Source of the DNA: an uncultured Verrucomicrobiota bacterium
Lineage (GTDB): Bacteria > Verrucomicrobiota > Kiritimatiellia > RFP12 > UBA1067
Length of the DNA stretch: 6,384 nt
Direction: 5' to 3'
NCBI GenBank assembly: GCA_946631345.1
Contig: CAMPAA010000186.1
Coordinates: forward strand, 1-6,384
Of this stretch, positions 1 to 5,863 are shown piece after piece. The notes below the pieces were generated by a model that saw only the letters and a program-made list of their open reading frames with translations, ran no database searches and was not told where the DNA came from. The position numbers and the translations under genes are program-made. Numbering within the stretch: the stretch's first letter is position 1; each line of letters begins with the position of its first letter.

Positions 1-1
1 G

Positions 2-844
2 GGCGTGACGAACAACGTGAAGTACAAGACCACGCATCTCGTGATGCGCAAGGTTCCTGCGGCGAGCTATGGCGTGTGGACCATGGGGTCGCCGGAATCG
101 GAAACGTTTTACAAGGGGAAGCCAGAGTATCGCACCAGGGAGACCAACCACCTCGTGCGCCTCACGCGCGACTACTACATTGGCGTGTTCGAGGTCACGC
201 AGAAGCAGTATTACCTGCTCACCGGGAACAATACAGCCGTAGATGAAGACAAGGCCCGCGACGATGCCGACGTGCTGCCGGAGACCTATCTCATGTATGG
301 CGGGTACACAGGCTATACAACGGCGCTCGGCTTCGTGGGAAAGCTCCGCGCGAAAACGGGGTGCAGCGGTTTCGACGTGCCTACGGAAGCGCAGTGGGAG
401 TTCGCCTGCCGCGCGGGAACCGATACCGCGCTGAACTGCGGGCACAACATAGAGCCGACCGCGCTATGGTCAAACTCCGACGTGTGGGCAAACAAGGTGG
501 CAATATACAGCGCCACAAGCTCAGGCTCCATTCAGCCGGTGGGGAAAATGGCACCGAATGCGTTTGGCCTCTATGACATGCACGGCAATGCGTTTGAATG
601 GTGTTCTGACTTCTATTCGGATGGAGATGCGTACATCGCGTCATTCGGTAGCGGGTGGACGCCCGAAACGGTCGTCGTTGACCCCACAGGGCCGTCAAGC
701 ACTTCCCAGAACAAGGTGTTGCGCAGCGGTCGTTTCTCAGATACCGCTGTTGGAATCCGCAGTGCGCTCAGGGGTGGCGGTGGCATGTGGACGACTCCAA
801 ACAGAACCTATGGCATGCGTGTGATGCTTGCCGTTGAGGACTGA
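2..844 (+). CDS. FGE-sulfatase (SUMF1)-fold protein, 5' incomplete, catalytic cysteines absent
   Basis: The frame is open to the window edge, so the N-terminus is probably missing; a GTG at position 5 is a possible but unsupported start. Counting from that GTG, family landmarks appear in order: a TMGSPESE motif (26-33), YYIGVFEVTQKQY (57-69), FDVPTEAQWEFACRAGT (123-139), NAFGLYDMHGNAFEWC (185-200), DPTGPSS (226-232) and a closing YGMRVMLA (269-276) in place of the usual GFR strand. These define the formylglycine-generating-enzyme fold. True FGEs oxidise a sulfatase cysteine using a Cys pair close to the C-terminal RGGSW segment. Here that segment reads VLRSGRFSDTAVGIRSALR (238-256) and has no cysteine. 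The mid-protein P-V-x-x-V-S-W segment is also not recognisable. It is therefore more likely a non-catalytic or differently acting member, as is common among expanded FGE-fold families in PVC bacteria. No sulfatase is present in the window. The fold call is firm; the function is unknown. Confidence 0.85.
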   Translation, partial: GVTNNVKYKTTHLVMRKVPAASYGVWTMGSPESETFYKGKPEYRTRETNHLVRLTRDYYIGVFEVTQKQYYLLTGNNTAVDEDKARDDADVLPETYLMYGGYTGYTTALGFVGKLRAKTGCSGFDVPTEAQWEFACRAGTDTALNCGHNIEPTALWSNSDVWANKVAIYSATSSGSIQPVGKMAPNAFGLYDMHGNAFEWCSDFYSDGDAYIASFGSGWTPETVVVDPTGPSSTSQNKVLRSGRFSDTAVGIRSALRGGGGMWTTPNRTYGMRVMLAVED

Positions 845-849
845 GGGGA
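843..849 (+). promoter_or_regulatory. Ribosome binding site of the CBM/TIM-barrel gene
   Basis: GAGGGGA overlaps the TGA stop of the upstream gene and lies 5 nt (8 nt from the GAGG core) before the ATG at 855. It decides that start over the in-frame TTG at 828, which would overlap the upstream gene and put extra residues before the signal peptide. It also argues for translational coupling of the two genes. Confidence 0.6.
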
Positions 850-854
850 TTTCC

Positions 855-2759
855 ATGTCGGCTATGAGAGTGGCAGGTGCCGCATTGGCGGCATTTAGTG
901 GCGCGCTGTGCAGTGCCGCCGCCGAGCTGTTGACGAACGGGTCTTTTGAGGAGGTGGAGAGAGGAAAGACCGCAGGCTGGTCGGCTCCGGCACACTACCG
1001 CTTCGAAGACCGCGTCGGCATGAACGGCACGCGTGGCGTGGCGTTCGAGAATGTCGGCGACAGGGAGTTCTACGCATATCCCAGCCAGGCTGTTCCGTTT
1101 GAGGCCGGCAAGAGGTACGAGTTCTCCATATGGATGAAAGCGGAGCGGCTCACGAAGAACGCCGGGCTGTGCATAGAGTGGTTTGATGCGGACGGCAAAT
1201 GGCTGAGCGGTTCCTACGCCGGGGCAGGCACAGCCGGAACCCATGATTGGATGAAGGTGGAAGCCACAACGCCGCCGATACCAGCCGAGGCGAAGAGCGT
1301 GCGCATCGCGTTCCTGGTTCAGAAGGGCGGGTTGGGCAAGGCGTGGTTCGACGACATCTCGGTGAGGCCTCTGGAGCGACCCGTGTTCGGCGGGCTGTAT
1401 TCTTCAGCCTACCGGAACCTCGCCAGCGCCGGCAAGGTGCGTTTCCATGCGGCGGTGAACCTGAAGAGCCATCTGGGGGCGCGGGTGACGTTCGCCTACC
1501 TCGATGCGGGTGGCACGGAAAGGCGCGTGCGGCCTAAGCAGCTGACGGACGCCGCCGCCATTCTCGAGATCGATGCGGCGTACCTCGCCAAGGGAACCCA
1601 TCCTGTATCGTGCGAGATCGTTTCGTCCGACGGCGCAAGGATCGGCGGCGGGACGGTAGATTTCACGCGCGTGAACGAGCTTCCGAAGCGGCGCGTATGG
1701 TTCGACGCGAAGCGGCGCGCGATCGTGGACGGGAAACCGTTTTTCCCGCTCGGCATCTACATTAGCGAAGTCACGGACCGAAACGATCAGTTCCTGAATT
1801 TCCTCAGTGGCCCGTTCAACTGCATCATGCCGTACGTCGCGCCTGACAGGGCCTCATTAGACAGGTGCCGCGCATCGGGCATAGAGGTGATATACCCCAT
1901 CCACACCAGCTGGTCGTGGGTGAAGAAGGAATACCGTCCCAAGGGAGTGGTCACCGACGAGGACGCCCACGCCTATGCCGAGAGGGTGGTGGGCGAATTC
2001 AAGGACCACCCGGCGGTTCTGGCGTGGTACTGCAACGATGAAATTCCGCTCGCGCGCATAGCGCAGCTTACGGAGCGGCAGAGGAGGCTTGAGAGAGCGG
2101 ATCCAGGCCATCCCACATGGACGGTGCTGTACCAGTATGGAGATGTGAGAGGGTACTACAGCTCATTTGACGTAATCGGCACTGATCCGTATCCGGTTCC
2201 GCATTCATCCATCGGCAACGTTGCTATGTGGACGCGCACGACGAACGAGGAAGTGATGGGATTGAAGCCGATGTGGCAGGTTCCGCAGGCGTTCGCATGG
2301 GAGGACTACGGGCAGAAGGGGCGGCGCTTCCCCACGCGCGAGGAGATGGTGAACATGACCTGGCAGTGCGTTGCGAACGGCGCGAACGGCATCGTGTACT
2401 TCGCGTATCGGTTGCTCTACAGGAACGGAAGGTTCATGGTTGATCGCTGGGCGGATATCTGCGCGGCGGCGGCGAGCGTGAAGCCGTACATGCCGGTGTT
2501 CCTCTCCGACGAAGAACCGCCCAGGGTGACCGGTGCGACAGAAGAACTTAGCGTGCGCGCGTGGCGGTATCAAGGCGATGTGTATCTCGCCGCCGTCAAC
2601 AACACGCGAAAGGCCATCGTGGGAGAGATAGGCGTTGACGGCGACTTCAAGGAACTGGCCACGCTCCAGGGCGCGAAGGGGTGTTCGCTGAAGGATTCGC
2701 ACACTGTTGCCGTCTCGCTGGATGGATTGTCCGTAGCCTTTTTGCGGCTTGCGCAGTGA
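855..2759 (+). CDS. Secreted CBM4/9-like plus clan GH-A-like TIM-barrel protein (putative glycoside hydrolase)
   Basis: The ATG at 855 gives 634 residues. Residues 1-23 form a signal peptide ending SAAA before ELLTNGSFEE, so the protein is exported. Residues about 24-172 resemble a CBM4/9 jelly roll: LLTNGSFEE at the front, GKRYEFSIWMKA in the middle and KAWFDDISVRP at the end. A beta-rich linker domain follows (about 175-272). A TIM-barrel-like region (about 280-540) opens with VDGKPFFPLGIY (291-302). It contains HPAVLAWYCNDEI (385-397), where Glu396 sits where clan GH-A enzymes carry the acid/base in their N-E motif. FDVIGTDPYPV (438-448) and MTWQCVANGANGIVYFAY (501-518) follow. The nucleophile is not obvious; Glu483 in AFAWEDYG is one candidate. 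A small beta domain containing YLAAVNNTRK closes the protein. The likely role is hydrolysis of an extracellular or periplasmic glycan, but the GH family and substrate cannot be assigned, and a non-catalytic barrel is possible. It sits 10 nt after the FGE-fold gene. Confidence 0.85.
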   Translation: MSAMRVAGAALAAFSGALCSAAAELLTNGSFEEVERGKTAGWSAPAHYRFEDRVGMNGTRGVAFENVGDREFYAYPSQAVPFEAGKRYEFSIWMKAERLTKNAGLCIEWFDADGKWLSGSYAGAGTAGTHDWMKVEATTPPIPAEAKSVRIAFLVQKGGLGKAWFDDISVRPLERPVFGGLYSSAYRNLASAGKVRFHAAVNLKSHLGARVTFAYLDAGGTERRVRPKQLTDAAAILEIDAAYLAKGTHPVSCEIVSSDGARIGGGTVDFTRVNELPKRRVWFDAKRRAIVDGKPFFPLGIYISEVTDRNDQFLNFLSGPFNCIMPYVAPDRASLDRCRASGIEVIYPIHTSWSWVKKEYRPKGVVTDEDAHAYAERVVGEFKDHPAVLAWYCNDEIPLARIAQLTERQRRLERADPGHPTWTVLYQYGDVRGYYSSFDVIGTDPYPVPHSSIGNVAMWTRTTNEEVMGLKPMWQVPQAFAWEDYGQKGRRFPTREEMVNMTWQCVANGANGIVYFAYRLLYRNGRFMVDRWADICAAAASVKPYMPVFLSDEEPPRVTGATEELSVRAWRYQGDVYLAAVNNTRKAIVGEIGVDGDFKELATLQGAKGCSLKDSHTVAVSLDGLSVAFLRLAQ

Positions 2760-2870
2760 TAGGCATGACCATGTTGGTCGGATGGGAGGAAGGTCACGCT
2801 ACCTTCGGGCGAAAGGACGCAAAAGAAAAAGAGACATTCCCCCCCACACCCCCCTATAGAGAAAAAGAAA

Positions 2871-2961
2871 CCTTACCCTAACCCTAACGGTAAGGGTAAG
2901 GGTGAGGATAAGGGTAAGGACGCGCGCGCGTGCGAAGCCCCGCGTAAGGGTAAGGGTGAGG
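2871..2961 (+). repeat. Telomere-like TAAGGG hexamer repeats in inverted and direct order
   Basis: The block opens on the C-rich strand (CCTTACCCTAACCCTAAC, 2871-2888) and flips at about 2889 to the G-rich strand, with repeated TAAGGG and variants TGAGGA and TAAGGA to 2920. A perfect 18-nt direct repeat, GTAAGGGTAAGGGTGAGG, occurs at 2890-2907 and 2944-2961, 54 nt (nine hexamers) apart. The left C-rich arm pairs with the adjacent G-rich arm over about 13 bp with one mismatch, giving a hairpin. Between the direct repeats lies a 12-bp CG palindrome (2920-2931). The G-runs at 2894, 2900, 2906 and 2912 are spaced as in a possible G-quadruplex. This is not a coding sequence. Confidence 0.85.
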
Positions 2962-3086
2962 TTGGCGTTCGCCGCGACCGGAAAAACGGACGCAAAAAAC
3001 TGCGTCCCGCCCACTCCAAGCCGCACCCCCTCAAATCGCCGCGAAAAGGGGTCTCCTGCGCGCCTTTCGGGTGCGCAAAGGGTCAG

Positions 3087-3109
3087 GTGACCTTTGGGGC
3101 AAAGGTCAC
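3087..3109 (+). repeat. Perfect 10-bp hairpin with a competing upstream arm
   Basis: GTGACCTTTG (3087-3096) and CAAAGGTCAC (3100-3109) are exact reverse complements around a GGG loop. The left arm core TGACC (3088-3092) can instead pair with GGTCA at 3081-3085, so two mutually exclusive stems are possible. No T-run follows, so it is not a standard intrinsic terminator. It may be part of a repetitive palindromic element or an RNA structure. Confidence 0.7.
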
Positions 3110-3148
3110 GCTACCCGTGGGGGCGATTTCCCTTACGGGGGGCGGGGT

Positions 3149-3184
3149 CTTCCCCAACGGAGGGTTTGACCTTCCCCAACGGAG
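3149..3184 (+). repeat. Short tandem repeat of CTTCCCCAACGGAG
   Basis: CTTCCCCAACGGAG occurs at 3149-3162 and 3171-3184 with a 22-nt period. Each copy is followed by an AGGGTTT (3161-3167 and 3188-3194), so the duplicated unit is slightly longer and has diverged by a small insertion. Confidence 0.75.
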
Positions 3185-3194
3185 CGAAGGGTTT

Positions 3195-3282
3195 CCCTGC
3201 GCGGGTGCGCAGGGTGGACGCGACAAGCGCGTCCCTCCCGACCGGGTGCGCAGGGCGGACGCGACAAGCGCGTCCCTCCCGA
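3195..3282 (+). repeat. Two 41-bp tandem hairpin repeats (REP-like) with a leading stem-loop
   Basis: A 40-nt unit starting CGGGTGCGCAGGG and ending CCCTCCCGA lies at 3202-3241 and 3243-3282. The period is 41 nt and I see one difference (T at 3215 against C at 3256). Each unit contains a perfect 7-bp inverted repeat, GGACGCG and CGCGTCC around ACAAG, extendable with flanking GGG/CCC and a small bulge. Just before unit 1, CCCTGCGC (3195-3202) pairs perfectly with GCGCAGGG (3207-3214). The structure resembles repetitive extragenic palindromes. Whether the unit recurs elsewhere in the genome cannot be seen here. Confidence 0.8.
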
Positions 3283-3316
3283 AACGAAAACAGACAAAAC
3301 GAAAGGAAAAACGAAA

Positions 3317-3484
3317 ATGACAGTGAAGTTCATGGCGATGAAGGGGCCGGACAGGCTGGGCCGGCCGCCCCGTCGTAGCCAGGATGAGATATGCAAGTTT
3401 GGCATTCAAATATGCAATTGCGATAAACAGGCCGGTATGGTACCTTATTTCCCCGTAAGGCAACAAAGGAGCGGATTAAGATGA
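3317..3484 (+). CDS. Possible 55-residue small ORF overlapping the next gene by ATGA
   Basis: An ATG at 3317 opens 55 codons ending in TGA at 3482-3484, which overlaps the ATG of the 789-residue protein gene as ATGA, a classical coupling arrangement. AAAGGA (3302-3307) lies 9 nt before the ATG as a plausible ribosome binding site. The peptide starts MTVKFMAMKGPDRLGRPPRR and has Cys at 26, 33 and 35; it is basic, with no signal peptide or membrane segment. Against it: it uses AGG, AGA and ATA codons that are uncommon in the neighbouring genes, it overlaps the candidate promoter of the next gene, and it resembles no family I recognise. It may be a leader peptide, a gene remnant or chance. Confidence 0.3.
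   Translation: MTVKFMAMKGPDRLGRPPRRSQDEICKFGIQICNCDKQAGMVPYFPVRQQRSGLR
3389..3427 (+). promoter_or_regulatory. Candidate sigma70-type promoter with repeated ATATGCAA motif
   Basis: TTGGCA (3399-3404) and GATAAA (3422-3427) are separated by 17 nt and fit a -35/-10 pair of moderate quality. They lie in a local AT-rich patch about 55 nt before the start of the 789-residue protein gene. ATATGCAA occurs at 3389-3396 and 3410-3417, 21 nt apart (two helical turns), on either side of the -35 box. A GCAATTGC palindrome sits at 3414-3421. The spacing would suit a regulator binding one face of the helix, but this is inference. Confidence 0.35.
3465..3471 (+). promoter_or_regulatory. Ribosome binding site of the LamG-like repeat protein gene
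   Basis: AAAGGAG sits 9 nt before the ATG at 3481 and is close to the consensus anti-16S pairing sequence. It supports that start, as does the signal peptide that begins there. Confidence 0.7.
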
Positions 3485-5850
3485 AAAAGGAAATCAATGC
3501 ACTTCTTGCGTGCGCTGCATCAGCGCTCATGCTCGCCTCGCCCGCGTTCGGTGAGGATGGCTACATCGAATCGGATGGCACGCAGTACATCAACCTCGGG
3601 CACTTCGTCGGGCCGAACACGAAGATCGCGCTCGATTTCCAGATGACGGAGGTCGGCAAGGTTCGTATGATGGGATCTGTAGGTGATGCTTCCAATCCCC
3701 GCTGCCGCCTCTACATCGGCACGAACACGTCCGGGATTGACAAGTTTTCGCTGACGACTTCTACGTCGGCGGGTACGGAGAAGGGGTCGAACGGCACCAC
3801 CAGCTATCCGGCGGGCCTTGAGAGGCAAACGGCTGTTATCGACTTCGCCGCGACGACGAGGCAGTTCCAGATTCTCGACAAGGACGGTGCGCTGCTTGAC
3901 TATGGGAATTTCGATTCCTTCCCGGACGGCACCTCCACCTACCCGCTCGCCCTCTTCGCGGAGAACCGGGCGAAGGGCGGAATCTACGCAGAGGTGTCGG
4001 GTTCGACGTTCTACGCGCCGGCGAAGATGAAGGCGTACGGCGTGAAGATCTACGAGGGTGGCGTTGAGGTCAAGAACTTCGTCCCCTGCGTAAAGGGCGG
4101 CGTCGCCGGGCTGAAGGAAACGCACAGCGGACTCTTCCACACGTGCGAAGACCTGCTCTCGCATCCGCTCGCGTATGGTGGCGACATCCTGACGGAGAAG
4201 GACGATCCGTACATCTGGTCGCCCAGGAACAGGCTTGCGCCGAATGATTCGGCCCATCTGGCCGGATACGAAAACAACATCTTCCTTGACACGGGATACA
4301 ACATAACGCACACGACGCGCATTGAGCTGGACTACGCGATGCTCACGAACTTCAACGCCAGCCTTCCGTGGGCATCGGGCGAAATCACCTACCTCATATC
4401 CGCGCAGGCCTACAACTCGGACAAATCCAAGTCTCAGGCCACTGCGTTTGCCGCCACAACGGACGGTACGATGCAGTATCGCATCGGCTCGTCAAGCTTC
4501 GCCACCATCAGCGCATGCCCCGTGTCCACGGCGCATGGCATACGGCGCACCGTGTCGCTGGACAGCAACAGCGTGGCGCTCGTCACGGCAGGTTACACCA
4601 ATTTCACGGGCCGCGTCTCCGCGGCAAACGTTTTCAGACCAGACTGCAACTATCCGAACCGCACGCTGAAGATCGGGGCCGCCTTTGCCGGGCAGGGCTA
4701 TTATTCTCCGATGAAGATATACGGCCTGAAGATCTACGAATCCGGCACGCTCGTGAAGGACTACGTGCCGTTCGTCGAAAACGGCGTCGGCGGCCTCAAG
4801 AACAGCTTCGATGCGTCCGACACGCTCTTTTCCCGGACGCGCCTCTACTACAAAGACACCTTCAGCGACGGAGCTAAGACGAACATCGTCTTTGACGTCG
4901 GCGGCGACATCCAGTGCGCAGATCGCGAAGGCGAAGCGTACCTTGAGTTCACGGGCGTGAACGGCAACTGCGTCAACACCGGTTATGTCGTCACCAAGGA
5001 CACCTGCATCGAGATCGACTACCAGCTCTGGAACACGAAGCACAACGGGCAGCAGTTTCTCTTCGAGCAGCGGGACGGAACGACTAAGAAGGGCATGTGG
5101 GCGCGCGTGTACTATGGTGGTTCAGAGAGTGACTATACCGCAAAACTTTCGTATTCCATGTGCGACAACGACAATGGCACATTCCATGCGAAGGCAACGA
5201 CCATCGGAATCAGCAACCACCGGCAGACGCTGACGCTCGACAGCTACAACGGTCTTATCAAGGTCGTGCGCGGCGACACAACGCTCTACAACAAGACATT
5301 TGCTCAGGACGGCTACAACTACACGCGCTCTGCGACGACGTGCGTAACGAATCTCTGGATCGGCGGCAACTGGAGCGGACTCTCGAGCGCGGCGTCGATG
5401 CGGCTATACAGCTTCAAGATATCCGAGGCCGGCAAGCCAAAGTGCAACTACGTGCCGTGCGTGCGCGATGGACAGGCCGGGCTTTACGACCTGGAGGGCG
5501 ACACCTTCTTGCCGGTCGCGGGCGGCAAGGTGAGCGGGGCGACGCTGAAGGGTCAGGCGTTCCAGATCGCCCCGAAGCCGGCGAAGCTCACGCACAAGAC
5601 AGGCTCCAACAGCGCGACGCTCACCTGCTTCGCCGCCGGTGCGCAGTCGTACGAGTGGTATGTGGATGGCGTCCGCATCGAAGGTGAGGTCTCCGATTCG
5701 CTCACCATCGCGTGGACCAACAAGCTGCCGCACGTCCGCACATATTCCGTCAGGCCCGTGTACACCATCTTCAACGAGAGGGTCGTGGGCGAGCCTGCGG
5801 CGGCGGAAGTGGAGTTCACCCCGATAGGCATTGCGGTAAGCATACAGTGA
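3481..5850 (+). CDS. Large secreted protein with three LamG/ConA-like repeats and an Ig-like C-terminus
   Basis: The protein has 789 residues. Residues 1-24 are a signal peptide (charged MKKE, hydrophobic core, AFG before EDGYIES). Three homologous units follow. Each opens with a strand such as YIESDGTQYINLG (28-40), YENNIFLDTGY (263-273) or YLEFTGVNGNCVNTGY (487-502), then IALDFQ, IELDY or IEIDY. Each closes with a signature: MKAYGVKIYEGG…VPCVKGGVAGL (183-211), MKIYGLKIYESG…VPFVENGVGGL (411-439) and MRLYSFKISEAG…VPCVRDGQAGL (640-668), a period of about 229 residues. This is the LamG/concanavalin-like jelly-roll pattern seen in many secreted bacterial proteins. Residues about 698-789 look Ig-like (TCFAAG, then SYEWYVDGVRI and SLTIAW). 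No LPXTG, PEP-CTERM, lipobox or transmembrane anchor is visible. A role in surface display, adhesion or glycan binding is likely; the ligand is unknown and no catalytic motif is seen. The next gene starts 13 nt later. Confidence 0.85.
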   Translation: MKKEINALLACAASALMLASPAFGEDGYIESDGTQYINLGHFVGPNTKIALDFQMTEVGKVRMMGSVGDASNPRCRLYIGTNTSGIDKFSLTTSTSAGTEKGSNGTTSYPAGLERQTAVIDFAATTRQFQILDKDGALLDYGNFDSFPDGTSTYPLALFAENRAKGGIYAEVSGSTFYAPAKMKAYGVKIYEGGVEVKNFVPCVKGGVAGLKETHSGLFHTCEDLLSHPLAYGGDILTEKDDPYIWSPRNRLAPNDSAHLAGYENNIFLDTGYNITHTTRIELDYAMLTNFNASLPWASGEITYLISAQAYNSDKSKSQATAFAATTDGTMQYRIGSSSFATISACPVSTAHGIRRTVSLDSNSVALVTAGYTNFTGRVSAANVFRPDCNYPNRTLKIGAAFAGQGYYSPMKIYGLKIYESGTLVKDYVPFVENGVGGLKNSFDASDTLFSRTRLYYKDTFSDGAKTNIVFDVGGDIQCADREGEAYLEFTGVNGNCVNTGYVVTKDTCIEIDYQLWNTKHNGQQFLFEQRDGTTKKGMWARVYYGGSESDYTAKLSYSMCDNDNGTFHAKATTIGISNHRQTLTLDSYNGLIKVVRGDTTLYNKTFAQDGYNYTRSATTCVTNLWIGGNWSGLSSAASMRLYSFKISEAGKPKCNYVPCVRDGQAGLYDLEGDTFLPVAGGKVSGATLKGQAFQIAPKPAKLTHKTGSNSATLTCFAAGAQSYEWYVDGVRIEGEVSDSLTIAWTNKLPHVRTYSVRPVYTIFNERVVGEPAAAEVEFTPIGIAVSIQ

Positions 5851-5853
5851 AGT

Positions 5854-5859
5854 GGAGAG
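5854..5859 (+). promoter_or_regulatory. Ribosome binding site of the propeller-like protein gene
   Basis: GGAGAG lies in the 13-nt gap after the preceding stop, with its GGAG core 6 nt before the ATG at 5864. A second ATG follows directly at 5867 and could also serve. The absence of room for a promoter indicates co-transcription with the LamG-like gene. Confidence 0.6.
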
Positions 5860-5863
5860 AGTC

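Larger units (their letters stand above)
2790..3115 (+). repeat. 14-nt direct repeat pair about 312 bp apart
   Basis: AAGGTCACGCTACC occurs at 2790-2803 and again at 3102-3115. The first copy follows the upstream gene's stop by about 30 nt, and the second forms the right arm of the 3087-3109 hairpin. The copies bracket the C-tracts and the telomere-like hexamers. They could be parts of one dispersed repeat family or the ends of an inserted block; the sequence alone does not decide. A second short repeat, GGACGCAAAA, occurs at 2815-2824 and 2988-2997 inside the bracket. Confidence 0.7.
2760..3480 (+). other. Repeat-rich intergenic region of about 720 bp
   Basis: No convincing protein gene fills this stretch. 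Open frames on both strands encode low-complexity Arg/Pro/Thr-rich peptides that simply translate the repeats. From 5' to 3' it holds: a weak 6-bp hairpin (GAAGGT 2789-2794 with ACCTTC 2801-2806); A/G-rich runs flanking two C-tracts (C7 at 2839-2845, C6 at 2849-2854); telomere-like hexamers (2871-2961) around a CG alternation (2920-2934); a perfect hairpin (3087-3109); a 14-nt tandem motif (3149-3184); a GC-rich hairpin and 41-bp tandem repeats (3195-3282); an A-rich purine stretch (3281-3317); a GGCCGG/CCGGCC hairpin (3345-3366); and an AT-richer promoter-like end. I see no canonical T-tailed terminator after the upstream gene. The repeat types are described separately. Confidence 0.75.

Noticed and set aside
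828..854. Upstream TTG start at 828 for the CBM/TIM-barrel protein
   Set aside because: It would overlap the FGE-fold gene and add nine residues before a good signal peptide; the ATG at 855 has a properly spaced ribosome binding site.
2789..2835. Intrinsic terminator after the CBM/TIM-barrel gene
   Set aside because: The GAAGGT/ACCTTC hairpin is only 6 bp and is followed by A/G-rich sequence, not a T-run.
3202..3282. CRISPR array
   Set aside because: The 40-nt repeats are directly adjacent (1 nt between them) with no spacers, and no cas genes are present.
3131..3460. Distant inverted pair CCTTACGGGG (3131-3140) and CCCCGTAAGG (3451-3460)
   Set aside because: Exact over 10 nt, but it does not extend and has no flanking duplications; in such repeat-rich GC DNA it may be coincidence, so it is not called as element ends.
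3083..3466. Minus-strand ORF of 127 codons across the repeat region, and plus-strand ORFs at 3087-3320 and 3094-3378
   Set aside because: Their products are low-complexity Arg/Pro/Gly-rich translations of the tandem hairpin repeats, with repeated peptide motifs mirroring the DNA repeat and no family resemblance.
3520..4311. Long minus-strand ORF (263 codons) opposite the LamG-like gene; likewise 5404-6036 and 2205-2702
   Set aside because: GC-rich antisense shadow frames; the plus strand carries signal peptides, ribosome binding sites and homologous repeats, and the antisense products look like nothing known. The 5404-6036 frame crosses two plus-strand genes.
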